Shown here: piece by piece, positions 8,200 through 15,826 of the stretch
Numbering within the stretch: the first letter of the stretch is position 1
Layout: every line of letters starts with the position of its first letter
NCBI RefSeq assembly: GCF_024169315.1
Contig: NZ_JALJWR010000001.1
Coordinates: 1 to 64,000, forward strand
DNA: 64,000 bases
Source: Pseudomonas migulae
Lineage (GTDB): Bacteria; Pseudomonadota; Gammaproteobacteria; Pseudomonadales; Pseudomonadaceae
Direction of reading: 5' to 3'
Notes under the pieces: generated by a model
Database searches by the model: none
The model's input: the letters and a program-made list of their open reading frames with translations, nothing else
Told to the model about the DNA's origin: nothing
Program-made: the position numbers and the translations under genes

Positions 8200-9701
8200 C
8201 AAACACCACCAACCCCTGTGGGAGCGGGCAAGCCCGCTCCCACAGGTTTTGTGTCAGTTCGGGAGATTTGTGTCAGGTCTGTGAAATCAAACTCTGCCAG
8301 GCCGGCAATCGCCGCCACGATCGACAGCCCCAGCCCGAACCCGCTTCCTTCGAGCCAATTACCCGACCTGACAAACACCACCAACCCCTGTGGGAGCGGG
8401 CTTGCTCGCGAAGGCGTAGTGTCAGTCAATGATATCGTCGCCTGACACTCTGCCTTCGCGAGCAAGCCCGCTCCCACAGGTTTTGTGTCAGTTCGGGAGA
8501 TTTGTGTCAGGTCTGTGGAATCAAACTCTGCCAGGCCGGCAATCGCCGCCACGATCGACAGCTCCAGCCCGAACCCGCTCCTTCGGGCCAACTACCCGAC
8601 CTGACAAACACCACCAACCCCTGTGGGAGCGGGCTTGCTCGCGAAGGCGTAGTGTCAGTCAATGATATCGTCGCCTGACACTCTGCCTTCGCGAGCAAGC
8701 CCGCTCCCACAGGTTTTGTGTCAGTTCGGGAGATTTGTGTCAGGTCTGTGGAATCAAACTCTGCCAGGCCGGCAATCGCCGCCACGATCGACAGCTCCAG
8801 CCCGAACCCGCTCCTTCGAGCCAACTACCCGACCTGACAAACACCACCAACCCCTGTGGGACCGGGCTTGCTCGCGAAGGCGTAGTGTCAGTCAATGATA
8901 TCGTCGCCTGACACTCTGCCTTCGCGAGCAAGCCCGCTCCCACAGGTTTTGTGTCAGTTCGGGAGATTTGTGTCAGGTCTGTGGAATCAAACTCTGCCAG
9001 GCCGGCAATCGCCGCCACGATCGACAGCTCCAGCCCGAACCCGCTTCCTTCGGGCCAACTACCCGACCTGACAAACACCAAAAATCCAATGTGGGAGCGG
9101 GCTTGCTCGCGAAGGCGTAGTGTCAGTCAATGATATCGTCGCCTGACACTCTGCCTTCGCGGGCAAGCCCGCTCCCACAGGTTTTGTGTCAGTTCGGGAG
9201 ATTTGTGTCAGGTCTTTGAAATCAAACTCTGCCAGGCCGGCAATCGCCGCCACGATCGACAGCCCCAGCCCGAACCCGCTTCCTTCGAGCCAATTACCCG
9301 ACCTGACAAACACCAAAAATCCAATGTGGGAGCGGGCTTGCTCGCGAAGGCGTAGTGTCAGTCAATGATATCGTCGCCTGACACTCTGCCTTCGCGAGCA
9401 AGCCCGCTCCCACAGGTTTTGTGTCAGTTCAGGAGACTTGTGTCAGGCCTGTGGAATCAAACTCTGCCAGGCCGGCAATCGCCGCCACGATCGACAGCCC
9501 CAGCCCGAACCCGCTCCTTCGGGCCAACTACCCGACCTGACAAACACCACCAACCCCTGTGGGACCGGGCTTGCTCGCGAAGGCGTAGTGTCAGTCAATG
9601 ATATCGTCGCCTGACACTCTGCTTTCGCGAGCAAGCCCGCTCCCACAGGTTTTGTGTCAGTTCGGGAGATTTGTGTCAGGTCTGTGGAATCAAACTCTGC
9701 C
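8175..9701. repeat. Tandem array of ~234 bp units made from the 3' ends of two convergent genes plus a REPIN
   Basis: Seven copies begin at the motif ctgacaaacacc at 8196, 8368, 8601, 8834, 9068, 9303 and 9537, with spacings 172, 233, 233, 234, 235 and 234. Each unit holds, in order: the last ~25 bp of the SRPBCC gene including its stop; a REPIN (for example 8388-8479); a gtgtcag-rich spacer; the last 26 bp of the convergent histidine kinase gene; and a 45 bp kinase segment (matching about 9769-9813) joined after loss of ~67 bp. The final copy runs directly into the intact kinase gene. The array occupies the whole gap between the two genes, with no other coding content. It looks like repeated duplication of one rearranged junction. 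Confidence 0.93.
8388..8479. repeat. REPIN (paired inverted REP) representative of the array units
   Basis: The arms ctgtgggagcgggcttgctc and its inverse gagcaagcccgctcccacag enclose a ~36 bp interior with tagtgtcagtcaatgatatc. The same doublet recurs in units 2 to 7 with few substitutions. In the first unit (about 8217-8242) the two arms are joined at gcgggcaagcccgc and about 62 bp of interior is missing, which accounts for that unit being 172 rather than 234 bp long. Confidence 0.9.
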
Positions 9702-11070
9702 GACAATCCAGCACCAACCGCGCGCCTCCCAGTTCACTTTCGCCCACTTCAAGCGTAAACCCATGCAGCCCGGCGATCGCCGCCACGATCGACAGCCCCA
9801 GCCCGAACCCGCTTTGCTGATTGCCGCCTTCGGCGCGATAGAAACGCTGGAACACCGCCTCGCGTTCGGCCGCAGGAATGCCCGGCCCGGAGTCGAGCAC
9901 TTCGATTCGCGTGTGCCCATTTTCATTGACCCCGCGCAAAATCACCTCGCCGCCCGGCGGGGTGAATTTGATCGAATTGCTCAGCAGGTTCGCCACGGCT
10001 TCGAACAACAGCGCCCGGTCACCGTTCAGCGCAGGCAACGATTCGGGCAATTGCAGCTGGAAAACCAGCGCGTCTTCCTCCGCCAGCGGCAGATAGAAGT
10101 CGTGCAGTTCCTGCAGCAACGACACCGGGTCGAGCTGCACAAAACCGGAACGCCGCTGCCGGTCTTCCAGTTCGGAAATCCGCAGCAAACCGCGAAAGCG
10201 CGCCATCAGCGTGTCCGCTTCACTCAACACGGAATCCAGTTGCGCCGCTTCCGGGGACCCTTCGCCCGCCTGCTGCTGCATACGGTACAACTGCGCGCGC
10301 AAGCGGGTCAGTGGCGTTCGCAAATCGTGGGCAATGTTGTCGCACACCCCCTTGACCTCATTCATCAAACGCTCGATGCGTTCGAGCATGGCGTTGACGA
10401 TGGTGGCGAGCATGTCCAGTTCGTCGCGGCGATTGGACAACGGCAGGCGCCGGGTCAGGTCCCCGGCCACAATCGCCTCGGCACTGGCCTGAATCCCGCG
10501 AATGCGCCGCAGTGGTCGGCGGCGCAACAGGTGCCAACCGACGATGCCCGGCAAAATGGTCAGGGTCACGCCCCATAACAATGCGTGGAGGATGATCCGG
10601 GTCACGGCGAACAGCGAGCCGTTGTCGCGCACCAGTATCAGCCAGCGACCGTCACGCGTCTGGGTAGCCACCGCATCGCAACTGTCGCGGGGCAGGGTCG
10701 GGTCGTCGGAATCGGCGCAGTCGTCGAGCATGTGGATCCTGCCGTCCAGCGGCAGACCTGCCGGTATGTGCCGCAGGGCGCCGCTGAGGTAGCGATGCTC
10801 GGCATCGAACAGGCCGTAGGCGTCGATGCCACGAATGTCGAAGGTCATGCTGACGGCGAGGGCGTCCACCAGTTGTTCGCCGGAAAAGCGCGAGAACAAA
10901 TGCTGGCGTTGCATCAGCGAGTGTTTGGCCAGGTTATCCAGGTAAGCGGACACCTCGTAGTACATGACCCCCATGAGGATCCCGCTCCAGAGCACGAACA
11001 GCGAACTGTAGAGCGCCAGCAACCGGCTGCTGGAAGAACGCCAGCCTTTAGAGGGGTTCGGCAATGACAT
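9676..11070 (-). CDS. Two-component sensor histidine kinase
   Basis: This 464-residue inner-membrane sensor has TM1 at about residues 17-37, a periplasmic sensor region to about 157, TM2 at about 160-182 and a HAMP linker. A HisKA dimerisation domain carries the phospho-accepting His in NIAHDLRTPLTR near residue 250. The catalytic ATPase domain shows an N box (NLLSNSIKFT), DSGPGI and GFGLGLSIV. It overlaps the response-regulator gene by 23 bp, so the pair is co-transcribed regulator first. Its last 26 bp and a segment over the GFGLGLSIV box are duplicated in the neighbouring array. The signal is unknown. Confidence 0.93.
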   Translation of the reverse strand: MSLPNPSKGWRSSSSRLLALYSSLFVLWSGILMGVMYYEVSAYLDNLAKHSLMQRQHLFSRFSGEQLVDALAVSMTFDIRGIDAYGLFDAEHRYLSGALRHIPAGLPLDGRIHMLDDCADSDDPTLPRDSCDAVATQTRDGRWLILVRDNGSLFAVTRIILHALLWGVTLTILPGIVGWHLLRRRPLRRIRGIQASAEAIVAGDLTRRLPLSNRRDELDMLATIVNAMLERIERLMNEVKGVCDNIAHDLRTPLTRLRAQLYRMQQQAGEGSPEAAQLDSVLSEADTLMARFRGLLRISELEDRQRRSGFVQLDPVSLLQELHDFYLPLAEEDALVFQLQLPESLPALNGDRALLFEAVANLLSNSIKFTPPGGEVILRGVNENGHTRIEVLDSGPGIPAAEREAVFQRFYRAEGGNQQSGFGLGLSIVAAIAGLHGFTLEVGESELGGARLVLDCRQSLIPQT

Positions 11071-11731
11071 AACCCGAGCCTCGCACGGTCCGAATCAGTG
11101 GGACATTGCCGGGCGGGTCGATCTTCTTGCGCAATCGGCCGATGTGCACGTCGATCAGGTTGGTGCCGGGGTCGAAGTGATAACCCCAGACCTCTTCGAA
11201 AATCATCATCCGCGACAGAATCTGCCCGGTGTTGCGCATCAGGAATTCCAGCAACTTGTACTCGGTGGGCAACAGCGTCAGCAGTTGCCCGTCGCGGCTG
11301 GCTTCGTGGCTGATCAGGTTCAGCTCCAGGTCCGCCACCCGCAGCGTGGTGGCCTTGGCGGTCACGGTGTTCTGGCGGCGCAGCAACACTTCGACCCGCG
11401 CGGCCATTTCATCGGTGGCGAAGGGTTTGGTCAGGTAATCGTCACCCCCGGCACGCAAACCGCGCACGCGCTCATCGACATCGGAGAGGGCGCTGATCAT
11501 CAGGATCGGCGTCGACACGCCCATGGTTCGCAACGTTGTGACAATCGCCAGGCCATCGAGCTCGGGCAACATGCGGTCCAGGGTGATCAGGTCATAGTTG
11601 CCGCTGACCGCGCGCTCAAGGCCTTCGCGGCCATTGTCGACCCAATCGACATCGAGGCCGTGGCTGCTCAGTTCGGCGACGATTTCCCGGGCGGTCACGG
11701 CGTCGTCTTCGATGGTCAATATGCGGGTCAT
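11048..11731 (-). CDS. OmpR-family response regulator
   Basis: This 227-residue regulator has an N-terminal receiver domain (acidic pair EDD at residues 8-10, phospho-acceptor Asp in LITLDRMLPE near residue 53, Lys in TKPF near 103). A C-terminal winged-helix DNA-binding domain follows (LLPTEYKLLEFL, IDVHIGRLRKKID, IRTVRGSGYVI). It is the first gene of the regulator-kinase pair and is cognate to the kinase at 9676-11070. Its start faces a divergent secreted-protein gene across a 146 bp spacer, so that gene could be a target. Confidence 0.94.
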   Translation of the reverse strand: MTRILTIEDDAVTAREIVAELSSHGLDVDWVDNGREGLERAVSGNYDLITLDRMLPELDGLAIVTTLRTMGVSTPILMISALSDVDERVRGLRAGGDDYLTKPFATDEMAARVEVLLRRQNTVTAKATTLRVADLELNLISHEASRDGQLLTLLPTEYKLLEFLMRNTGQILSRMMIFEEVWGYHFDPGTNLIDVHIGRLRKKIDPPGNVPLIRTVRGSGYVIAEPL

Positions 11732-11877
11732 AGGGCGGACCTGATAGTCAGTTCAAGGCAAGTGTGTGGGCATTCTGCCAAGAAATGCCGTCGACTTTTT
11801 AAATTAACTTTCATGTGGCGCATGGGATGCCGGGATCGTTGATATCATATAGCCATAAATTTAAAGGGAGCTGCACT

Positions 11878-12213
11878 GTGCGCACATGGATTCGCCGGGG
11901 CGGGATGCCGATTATTGTGTTGTTGCTGTGTGTCATCAGCGGTAGTGCCTGGGCGGGTAACACGCCGTGTTCGGGAAAGAAGGGCGGTATCGATCGCTGT
12001 GATGGCGACCTGTTCCTGTGTAATGACGGCTCTATCAGCGCGTCGAAGAAAAGTTGTTCGTCCATTTATGGCGATTCAAACCAGGCTCGCCCCCAAACCT
12101 TGTTGAAGAGCGCCGATGGCTGCACCTGCGGCTCGGGCTCGTTTTGTACAGGGCCACGAGGTGGGGTTTACTGCCTGACGCCCAGCGGTAACAAGAGCTA
12201 CAAGCGCAAGTAA
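11878..12213 (+). CDS. Small secreted cysteine-rich protein, function unknown
   Basis: This 111-residue protein starts at a GTG behind AAAGGGAG (about 11861-11868); an in-frame upstream extension lacks a ribosome site. A Sec signal peptide spans about residues 1-26 (basic start, hydrophobic PIIVLLLCVISG, cleavage after AWA). The mature part has eight cysteines, in a pattern that includes CTCGSGSFC, which suggests disulfide-bonded secretion to the periplasm or outside. It is divergent from the two-component system at 11048-11731. I do not recognise a named family. The spacer is AT-rich near 11798-11812 and could hold promoters for both directions. Confidence 0.7.
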   Translation: MRTWIRRGGMPIIVLLLCVISGSAWAGNTPCSGKKGGIDRCDGDLFLCNDGSISASKKSCSSIYGDSNQARPQTLLKSADGCTCGSGSFCTGPRGGVYCLTPSGNKSYKRK

Positions 12214-12330
12214 TTCATCCGCAATGCATAAAACCCGCTGCGAGCGGCCATTCCTTGCAAAATGCATGGACATGAGAAGTTCAAACTTTGTAAGTCATTG
12301 AAAAATATTAATTTATTGAGATCTTGCGAC

Positions 12331-12346
12331 TGGCACGTTGACTGCA
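12331..12346 (+). promoter_or_regulatory. Candidate sigma-54 (-24/-12) promoter
   Basis: TGGCAC at 12331-12336, five bases, then CTGCA at 12342-12346 places GG and GC exactly ten bases apart, as in the consensus TGGCAC-N5-TTGCA with one mismatch. The expected start of transcription is near 12357, about 44 bp upstream of the membrane-protein ATG at 12401. No activator gene is adjacent. Confidence 0.6.
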
Positions 12347-12400
12347 ATTCCTCTTTTGACGAGTTGTAACAACATCTTTCCTGCCTGGAGCGACATAACA

Positions 12401-13333
12401 ATGAATAGATCCTCTGATGGTTTCTATCCTGCCGCAGAAGAGTCCAGCACGTTGTCGGGCGTTTCCTGGGGCGCGATTTTCGCCGGTGCCGCTGCGGCGG
12501 CGGCGTTGTCGTTGATCCTGGTACTGCTCGGAGTCGGTCTGGGTTTTTCGGCGGTTTCCCCTTGGGCCGATGAAGGCGTCAGCGCCAAGGGCCTGGGCAT
12601 TTCAACCATTATCTGGCTGGCCGTGACCCAAATCGTCGCTTCCGGACTGGGTGGTTACATTGCCGGTCGCCTGCGGGTGAAATGGGCGAACATGCATGGC
12701 GATGAAGTCTACTTCCGCGACACGGCCCACGGCTTCCTGGCCTGGTGCGTGGCGACGCTGGTGACCGCGATGCTGGTCGTCGGCTCGGTCAGCGGCGTCG
12801 TCAGTGGCGGTGTGCAAGCCGGTGCGAATATGGTCGGTGGGGCCGCCAGTGCGGCGACGCAAGCGGCCGGCACCGCCGCCGGTAACACCGACAGCGACCA
12901 GTACGGCTATTTTGTCGACAGTCTGTTCCGCGACGATCGCCCGGCCGCCATCAGTGATGACGCTGCCCGCGGCACGGTGACCCGCATCTTCGTGCGCTCC
13001 CTGAGCAACGACGGTCAACTGGCGGCCGAAGACCGCACGTATCTGGCGCAACTGGTGGCGCAACGGACCAACCTCACTCAGGCCGACGCTGAACGTCGTG
13101 TCGATGAAGTCTATGCCCGCACCCAGAAAGCCGTTGCCGACGCGAAACTGGCCGCTCAACAAGCTGCCGACACGGCTGCCAAAGTCGCTGCATGGACATC
13201 GTTGTGGATGTTCATTGCACTGCTGATCGGTGCGTTTTTTGCCAGCCTCGCCGCCACGTTCGGCGGTCGTCGTCGGGATGCCGTGGTGTATCTGGAAACA
13301 GATGATTACGTGACCACCGTGCCTGTTCGCTAA
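12401..13333 (+). CDS. Multi-pass membrane protein (PhnA-like protein type), unknown function
   Basis: This 310-residue protein has hydrophobic segments at about residues 23-48, 65-88, 105-135 and a C-terminal one near 265-285. Several are glycine/alanine-rich (SGVSWGAIFAGAAAAAALS, VVSGGVQAGANMVGGAAS). A polar, probably helical region of about 100 residues precedes the last membrane segment. Similar proteins are often annotated PhnA-like, but no zinc-ribbon or phosphonate enzyme motif is visible, so that name implies nothing about function. The ATG at 12401 has CTGGAG at 12385-12390. It is preceded by a candidate sigma-54 promoter and followed by a 24-codon gene and a terminator. Confidence 0.75.
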   Translation: MNRSSDGFYPAAEESSTLSGVSWGAIFAGAAAAAALSLILVLLGVGLGFSAVSPWADEGVSAKGLGISTIIWLAVTQIVASGLGGYIAGRLRVKWANMHGDEVYFRDTAHGFLAWCVATLVTAMLVVGSVSGVVSGGVQAGANMVGGAASAATQAAGTAAGNTDSDQYGYFVDSLFRDDRPAAISDDAARGTVTRIFVRSLSNDGQLAAEDRTYLAQLVAQRTNLTQADAERRVDEVYARTQKAVADAKLAAQQAADTAAKVAAWTSLWMFIALLIGAFFASLAATFGGRRRDAVVYLETDDYVTTVPVR

Positions 13334-13348
13334 CCCTGGAGAATCATC

Positions 13349-13423
13349 ATGCGCTCATTACTATTGTTCTTTCTCGGTGTACCCATCCCGATCATCATCC
13401 TGATCGCCCTGTTCATGCATTGA
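13349..13423 (+). CDS. 24-residue single-span membrane micropeptide
   Basis: The frame runs ATG CGC TCA ... CAT TGA and encodes a peptide that is almost entirely one hydrophobic helix with a PIPIIILIALF core. CTGGAG at 13335-13340 gives a good ribosome site eight bases before the ATG. It lies 15 bp after the membrane-protein gene and just before a strong terminator, so it is probably the second gene of that transcript. Peptides of this shape occur as unannotated small membrane proteins in Pseudomonas. Function is unknown; it may be a partner of the upstream membrane protein. Confidence 0.6.
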   Translation: MRSLLLFFLGVPIPIIILIALFMH

Positions 13424-13444
13424 TCCTCTGAGGCTCATGCCTCT

Positions 13445-13475
13445 GCCGCTTCTGCCTCGGGCAGAAGCGGCGTTT
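13445..13475 (+). terminator. Rho-independent terminator
   Basis: A perfect 12 bp stem (gccgcttctgcc at 13445-13456 and ggcagaagcggc at 13460-13471) with a 3-base loop is followed by gtttt. It closes the transcript of the membrane protein and micropeptide and insulates the aromatic-hydroxylase operon downstream. Confidence 0.85.
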
Positions 13476-13612
13476 TGCGTTTCATGCGGCTGATAACCTC
13501 GAAAGATGATTTTTTAATTAGATATAAGCTGAAACAAATTAATTAGTGGGTCGATGTTGCGGGGTTAGTTGCTATTTTTCTGAGATACAGATGATGCGTA
13601 TTCTCATTTGGT

Positions 13613-13628
13613 GCACTCATGAGAGTGC
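13613..13628. promoter_or_regulatory. Short dyad GCACTC-N4-GAGTGC upstream of the hydroxylase operon
   Basis: Six-base perfect arms at 13613-13618 and 13623-13628 lie about 120 bp before the hydroxylase start, in an AT-rich leader of about 270 bp. It could be an operator or a small RNA hairpin. No -35/-10 pair with normal spacing was clear in the leader. Confidence 0.3.
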
Positions 13629-13745
13629 TGGAAGTGCAGGTGGGGGTGGTGTTTTTACAGTGCTGAGCTTGTGGTGTTACATCCTGTCTATTGTTCTCGC
13701 TTGCTGGATATTATTTTTTGAATAGCATTGCTGCGCTTCTACTTC

Positions 13746-14510
13746 ATGAAATTTATCGAGAGATACATGGATTCGTTAGAGGCGTACCTTCCTGTTGAAC
13801 CATCAATGCAAAAATACTTCCCGCTCCATGATTGGTCGTTGTTAAAAGGGGGTGAAGTTGAGTTTATGTATGGGGAAATGTGTCAGCATGCCGAACTCAT
13901 CGCCTGTGAGGCATACCTCACTATCTTTCGCGATTTCGGATTAGAAGATCTATCCAGGATGTTGGCTTTTTCCCAAACGCGTGACCGGGGCTTGAAGGGT
14001 AAGGTGCTTGATCTTAAGGCCTCGGGTGTCGGTGTCGACAGCTTTTATCAATGCGTCGGCCAGGGCGTTTTTCCCATCTCGCCCGTTACCAGGCCTGTCG
14101 AGCAGTTGGAAAACTGTGAGGAACCTGATTTCCTGCACGATATGATCGGCCATGTTCCTTATTTGCAGGATGACGAAGTTGTCCAATTAATGCTTGGCCT
14201 TTGTCATCATCTGAACAGCACTGTGGATGATGCTGTTAAGGATCAGTTGATGAAACTATGGTTTCATGTTTTTGAATTTGGGCTGGTGCTTGAGAAAGGA
14301 CAGCTCAAGGCGTTTGGTGCCGGGCTTATCAGTTCCAGAAGAGCTTTTTTAAACATAAAGGAATCACCGATTTTATTTGCCTCGAAAGAATCGGTATTGA
14401 ACGCGGATATCAGTGCCGATGGGCTTCCGCATTGCTATTTTCTACATCAGGGAAAAGCGGAGTTGCTTGAGTTTACCCGTTCTACTTTGCAAGAGATGGT
14501 GGCCGCATGA
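13746..14510 (+). CDS. Pterin-dependent aromatic amino acid hydroxylase (Phe/Tyr/Trp hydroxylase family)
   Basis: This 254-residue non-heme iron monooxygenase corresponds to the catalytic domain of the biopterin-dependent family, with no ACT regulatory domain, as in bacterial members. The iron ligands are H131 and H136 (EPDFLHDMIGHVPYL) and E177 (FEFGLV). Their spacing (5 and 41) equals that of the bacterial phenylalanine hydroxylase triad known as H138/H143/E184. Other family marks are FPISPVTRPVEQL before the triad and KAFGAGLISS after it. The reaction would be hydroxylation of Phe, Tyr or Trp with O2 and a tetrahydropterin. The start is uncertain (ATG 13746, ATG 13767 or TTG 13728). Base composition is clearly more AT-rich than the neighbours, which suggests transfer. 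It overlaps the decarboxylase by four bases (ATGA). Confidence 0.88.
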   Translation: MKFIERYMDSLEAYLPVEPSMQKYFPLHDWSLLKGGEVEFMYGEMCQHAELIACEAYLTIFRDFGLEDLSRMLAFSQTRDRGLKGKVLDLKASGVGVDSFYQCVGQGVFPISPVTRPVEQLENCEEPDFLHDMIGHVPYLQDDEVVQLMLGLCHHLNSTVDDAVKDQLMKLWFHVFEFGLVLEKGQLKAFGAGLISSRRAFLNIKESPILFASKESVLNADISADGLPHCYFLHQGKAELLEFTRSTLQEMVAA

Positions 14511-15814
14511 TTGATCAACAGTCGCTGAGTGTGTTGCCTGAGTTGATGCATAAATTAAAAAGCGGGTTTTCTCCGGGTAGCGATTTCTCCATCCCCTTGG
14601 ATCATCATGATCAAGAAATATTAGAATCGCTGGTTCAGCGGCTGAAAAATACAGATCCTTATTTTTCACCTGACTATATGGGGCATATGTCCTCGTACGT
14701 GCATCCGCTTTCCTCGTCAGCTTATTGGTTAGCCATGCAGCTCAACAGCAACAACCACTCTTATGACGGCGGACGCGCGACGACTGAGCTGGAGCATGAG
14801 TGCATCAGCGAACTCGGTAACCTGTTTGGCTGGAACACTGCACAAGGGCATTTGTGCAGTGGCGGTACAATCGGTAATTTTGAAGCACTCTGGAGTGCCA
14901 GAGAGCAGGGCTGTAACGTTGTGATTGCCAGCCGCAGCGCTCACTACTGCCATAAGCGCGCAGCGGGCATTCTCGGGATGACTTACCTGGAAGCCCGCGT
15001 CGATGAACAGCATCGCATCGACCTGGAACATGTCAGCGAAATGCTCGCCGGGTCTGGTTCTGCGGTTATCGTCGCGACGTGCGGTACGACAGCCGTTGGC
15101 GCGGTGGATGGCATTGCGCAGCTGGCCAGTCTGGCGATGTCGCATTCGTCATTGCTGCATGTCGATGCTGCCTATGGCGGGTACTACAGGCTTGTAGCCT
15201 CATGCCTCGACAAGAAGGTTGGCAGTGACTTGCGCGCCATCACGCTTGCCGATTCAGTTGTAGTAGACCCGCACAAGCACGGAATGCAGGGGTTTGGTTG
15301 CGGGGCGGTGCTGTTTCGCGATGACCGGCAACGGGTGTATGCCCACGAAGCACCCTACACCTATGGAGACAAGACAAGGGACCACCTTGGGTTGATCAGC
15401 CTCGAGTGCTCTCGACCGGGTGCAGCCGCCGCCGCACTATGGGCCACATTGCAGGCATTTCCGTTGGTTGCCGAAGGGCGGTTTGGCGAGCGATTACGTA
15501 CTTGCCATGATCAGGCAATCGCCTTCTACGAAGCATTGCTGGATCATCCCCGTTATCGCCCGCTCTTGAAACCGGACACCGATATCGTGTGCCTTGTCCC
15601 CAGAGCGTGTGCTGATCCGGTCGACCAGCTGACAATGGTCCAGCAGGATGTCACCCGTTTGAAGACTGCCGGCATCCATGTGGCGACGATGCTGTTTGAA
15701 AGCCCGGGAGCCCCGGTTCTCCATGGCATCCGTTGTGTGATGATGAAGCCGGAGCACGGGGGGACAGCACAGCGACTGCTTGAAATACTGGGCACTCCCG
15801 GGTCTATGATCTGA
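14507..15814 (+). CDS. PLP-dependent group II (aromatic L-amino acid type) decarboxylase
   Basis: This 435-residue fold-type I PLP enzyme matches glutamate/aromatic amino acid decarboxylases. The Schiff-base lysine is K257 in DPHKHGMQGFG, the pyridine-nitrogen Asp is D220 in HVDAAYGGYY, the ring-stacking His is H146 in SAHYCHKRA, and CSGGTIGNFEAL forms the phosphate loop. Its ATG overlaps the hydroxylase stop (ATGA), so the two proteins are translationally coupled and should act in sequence: hydroxylate an aromatic amino acid, then remove the carboxyl to give a monoamine (for example hydroxytyramine, serotonin or tyramine type). Substrate specificity cannot be read. No transporter or regulator accompanies the pair. 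Confidence 0.9.
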   Translation: MIDQQSLSVLPELMHKLKSGFSPGSDFSIPLDHHDQEILESLVQRLKNTDPYFSPDYMGHMSSYVHPLSSSAYWLAMQLNSNNHSYDGGRATTELEHECISELGNLFGWNTAQGHLCSGGTIGNFEALWSAREQGCNVVIASRSAHYCHKRAAGILGMTYLEARVDEQHRIDLEHVSEMLAGSGSAVIVATCGTTAVGAVDGIAQLASLAMSHSSLLHVDAAYGGYYRLVASCLDKKVGSDLRAITLADSVVVDPHKHGMQGFGCGAVLFRDDRQRVYAHEAPYTYGDKTRDHLGLISLECSRPGAAAAALWATLQAFPLVAEGRFGERLRTCHDQAIAFYEALLDHPRYRPLLKPDTDIVCLVPRACADPVDQLTMVQQDVTRLKTAGIHVATMLFESPGAPVLHGIRCVMMKPEHGGTAQRLLEILGTPGSMI

Positions 15815-15826
15815 AGCGCTATGGAT

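Noticed and set aside
8187..9600. Chain of 60-140 codon open frames on both strands across the 234 bp array
   Set aside because: Their translations are repeat-derived (pieces of kinase tail and REPIN). Units of 233-235 bp shift frame, so no continuous protein is formed.
8175..9701. CRISPR array
   Set aside because: The ~234 bp units contain gene fragments and a REPIN, with no unique spacers and no cas genes.
13691..13714. TTGTTC ... TATTAT as a sigma-70 promoter of the hydroxylase operon
   Set aside because: The spacer between the hexamers is only about 12 bp, too short for sigma-70.
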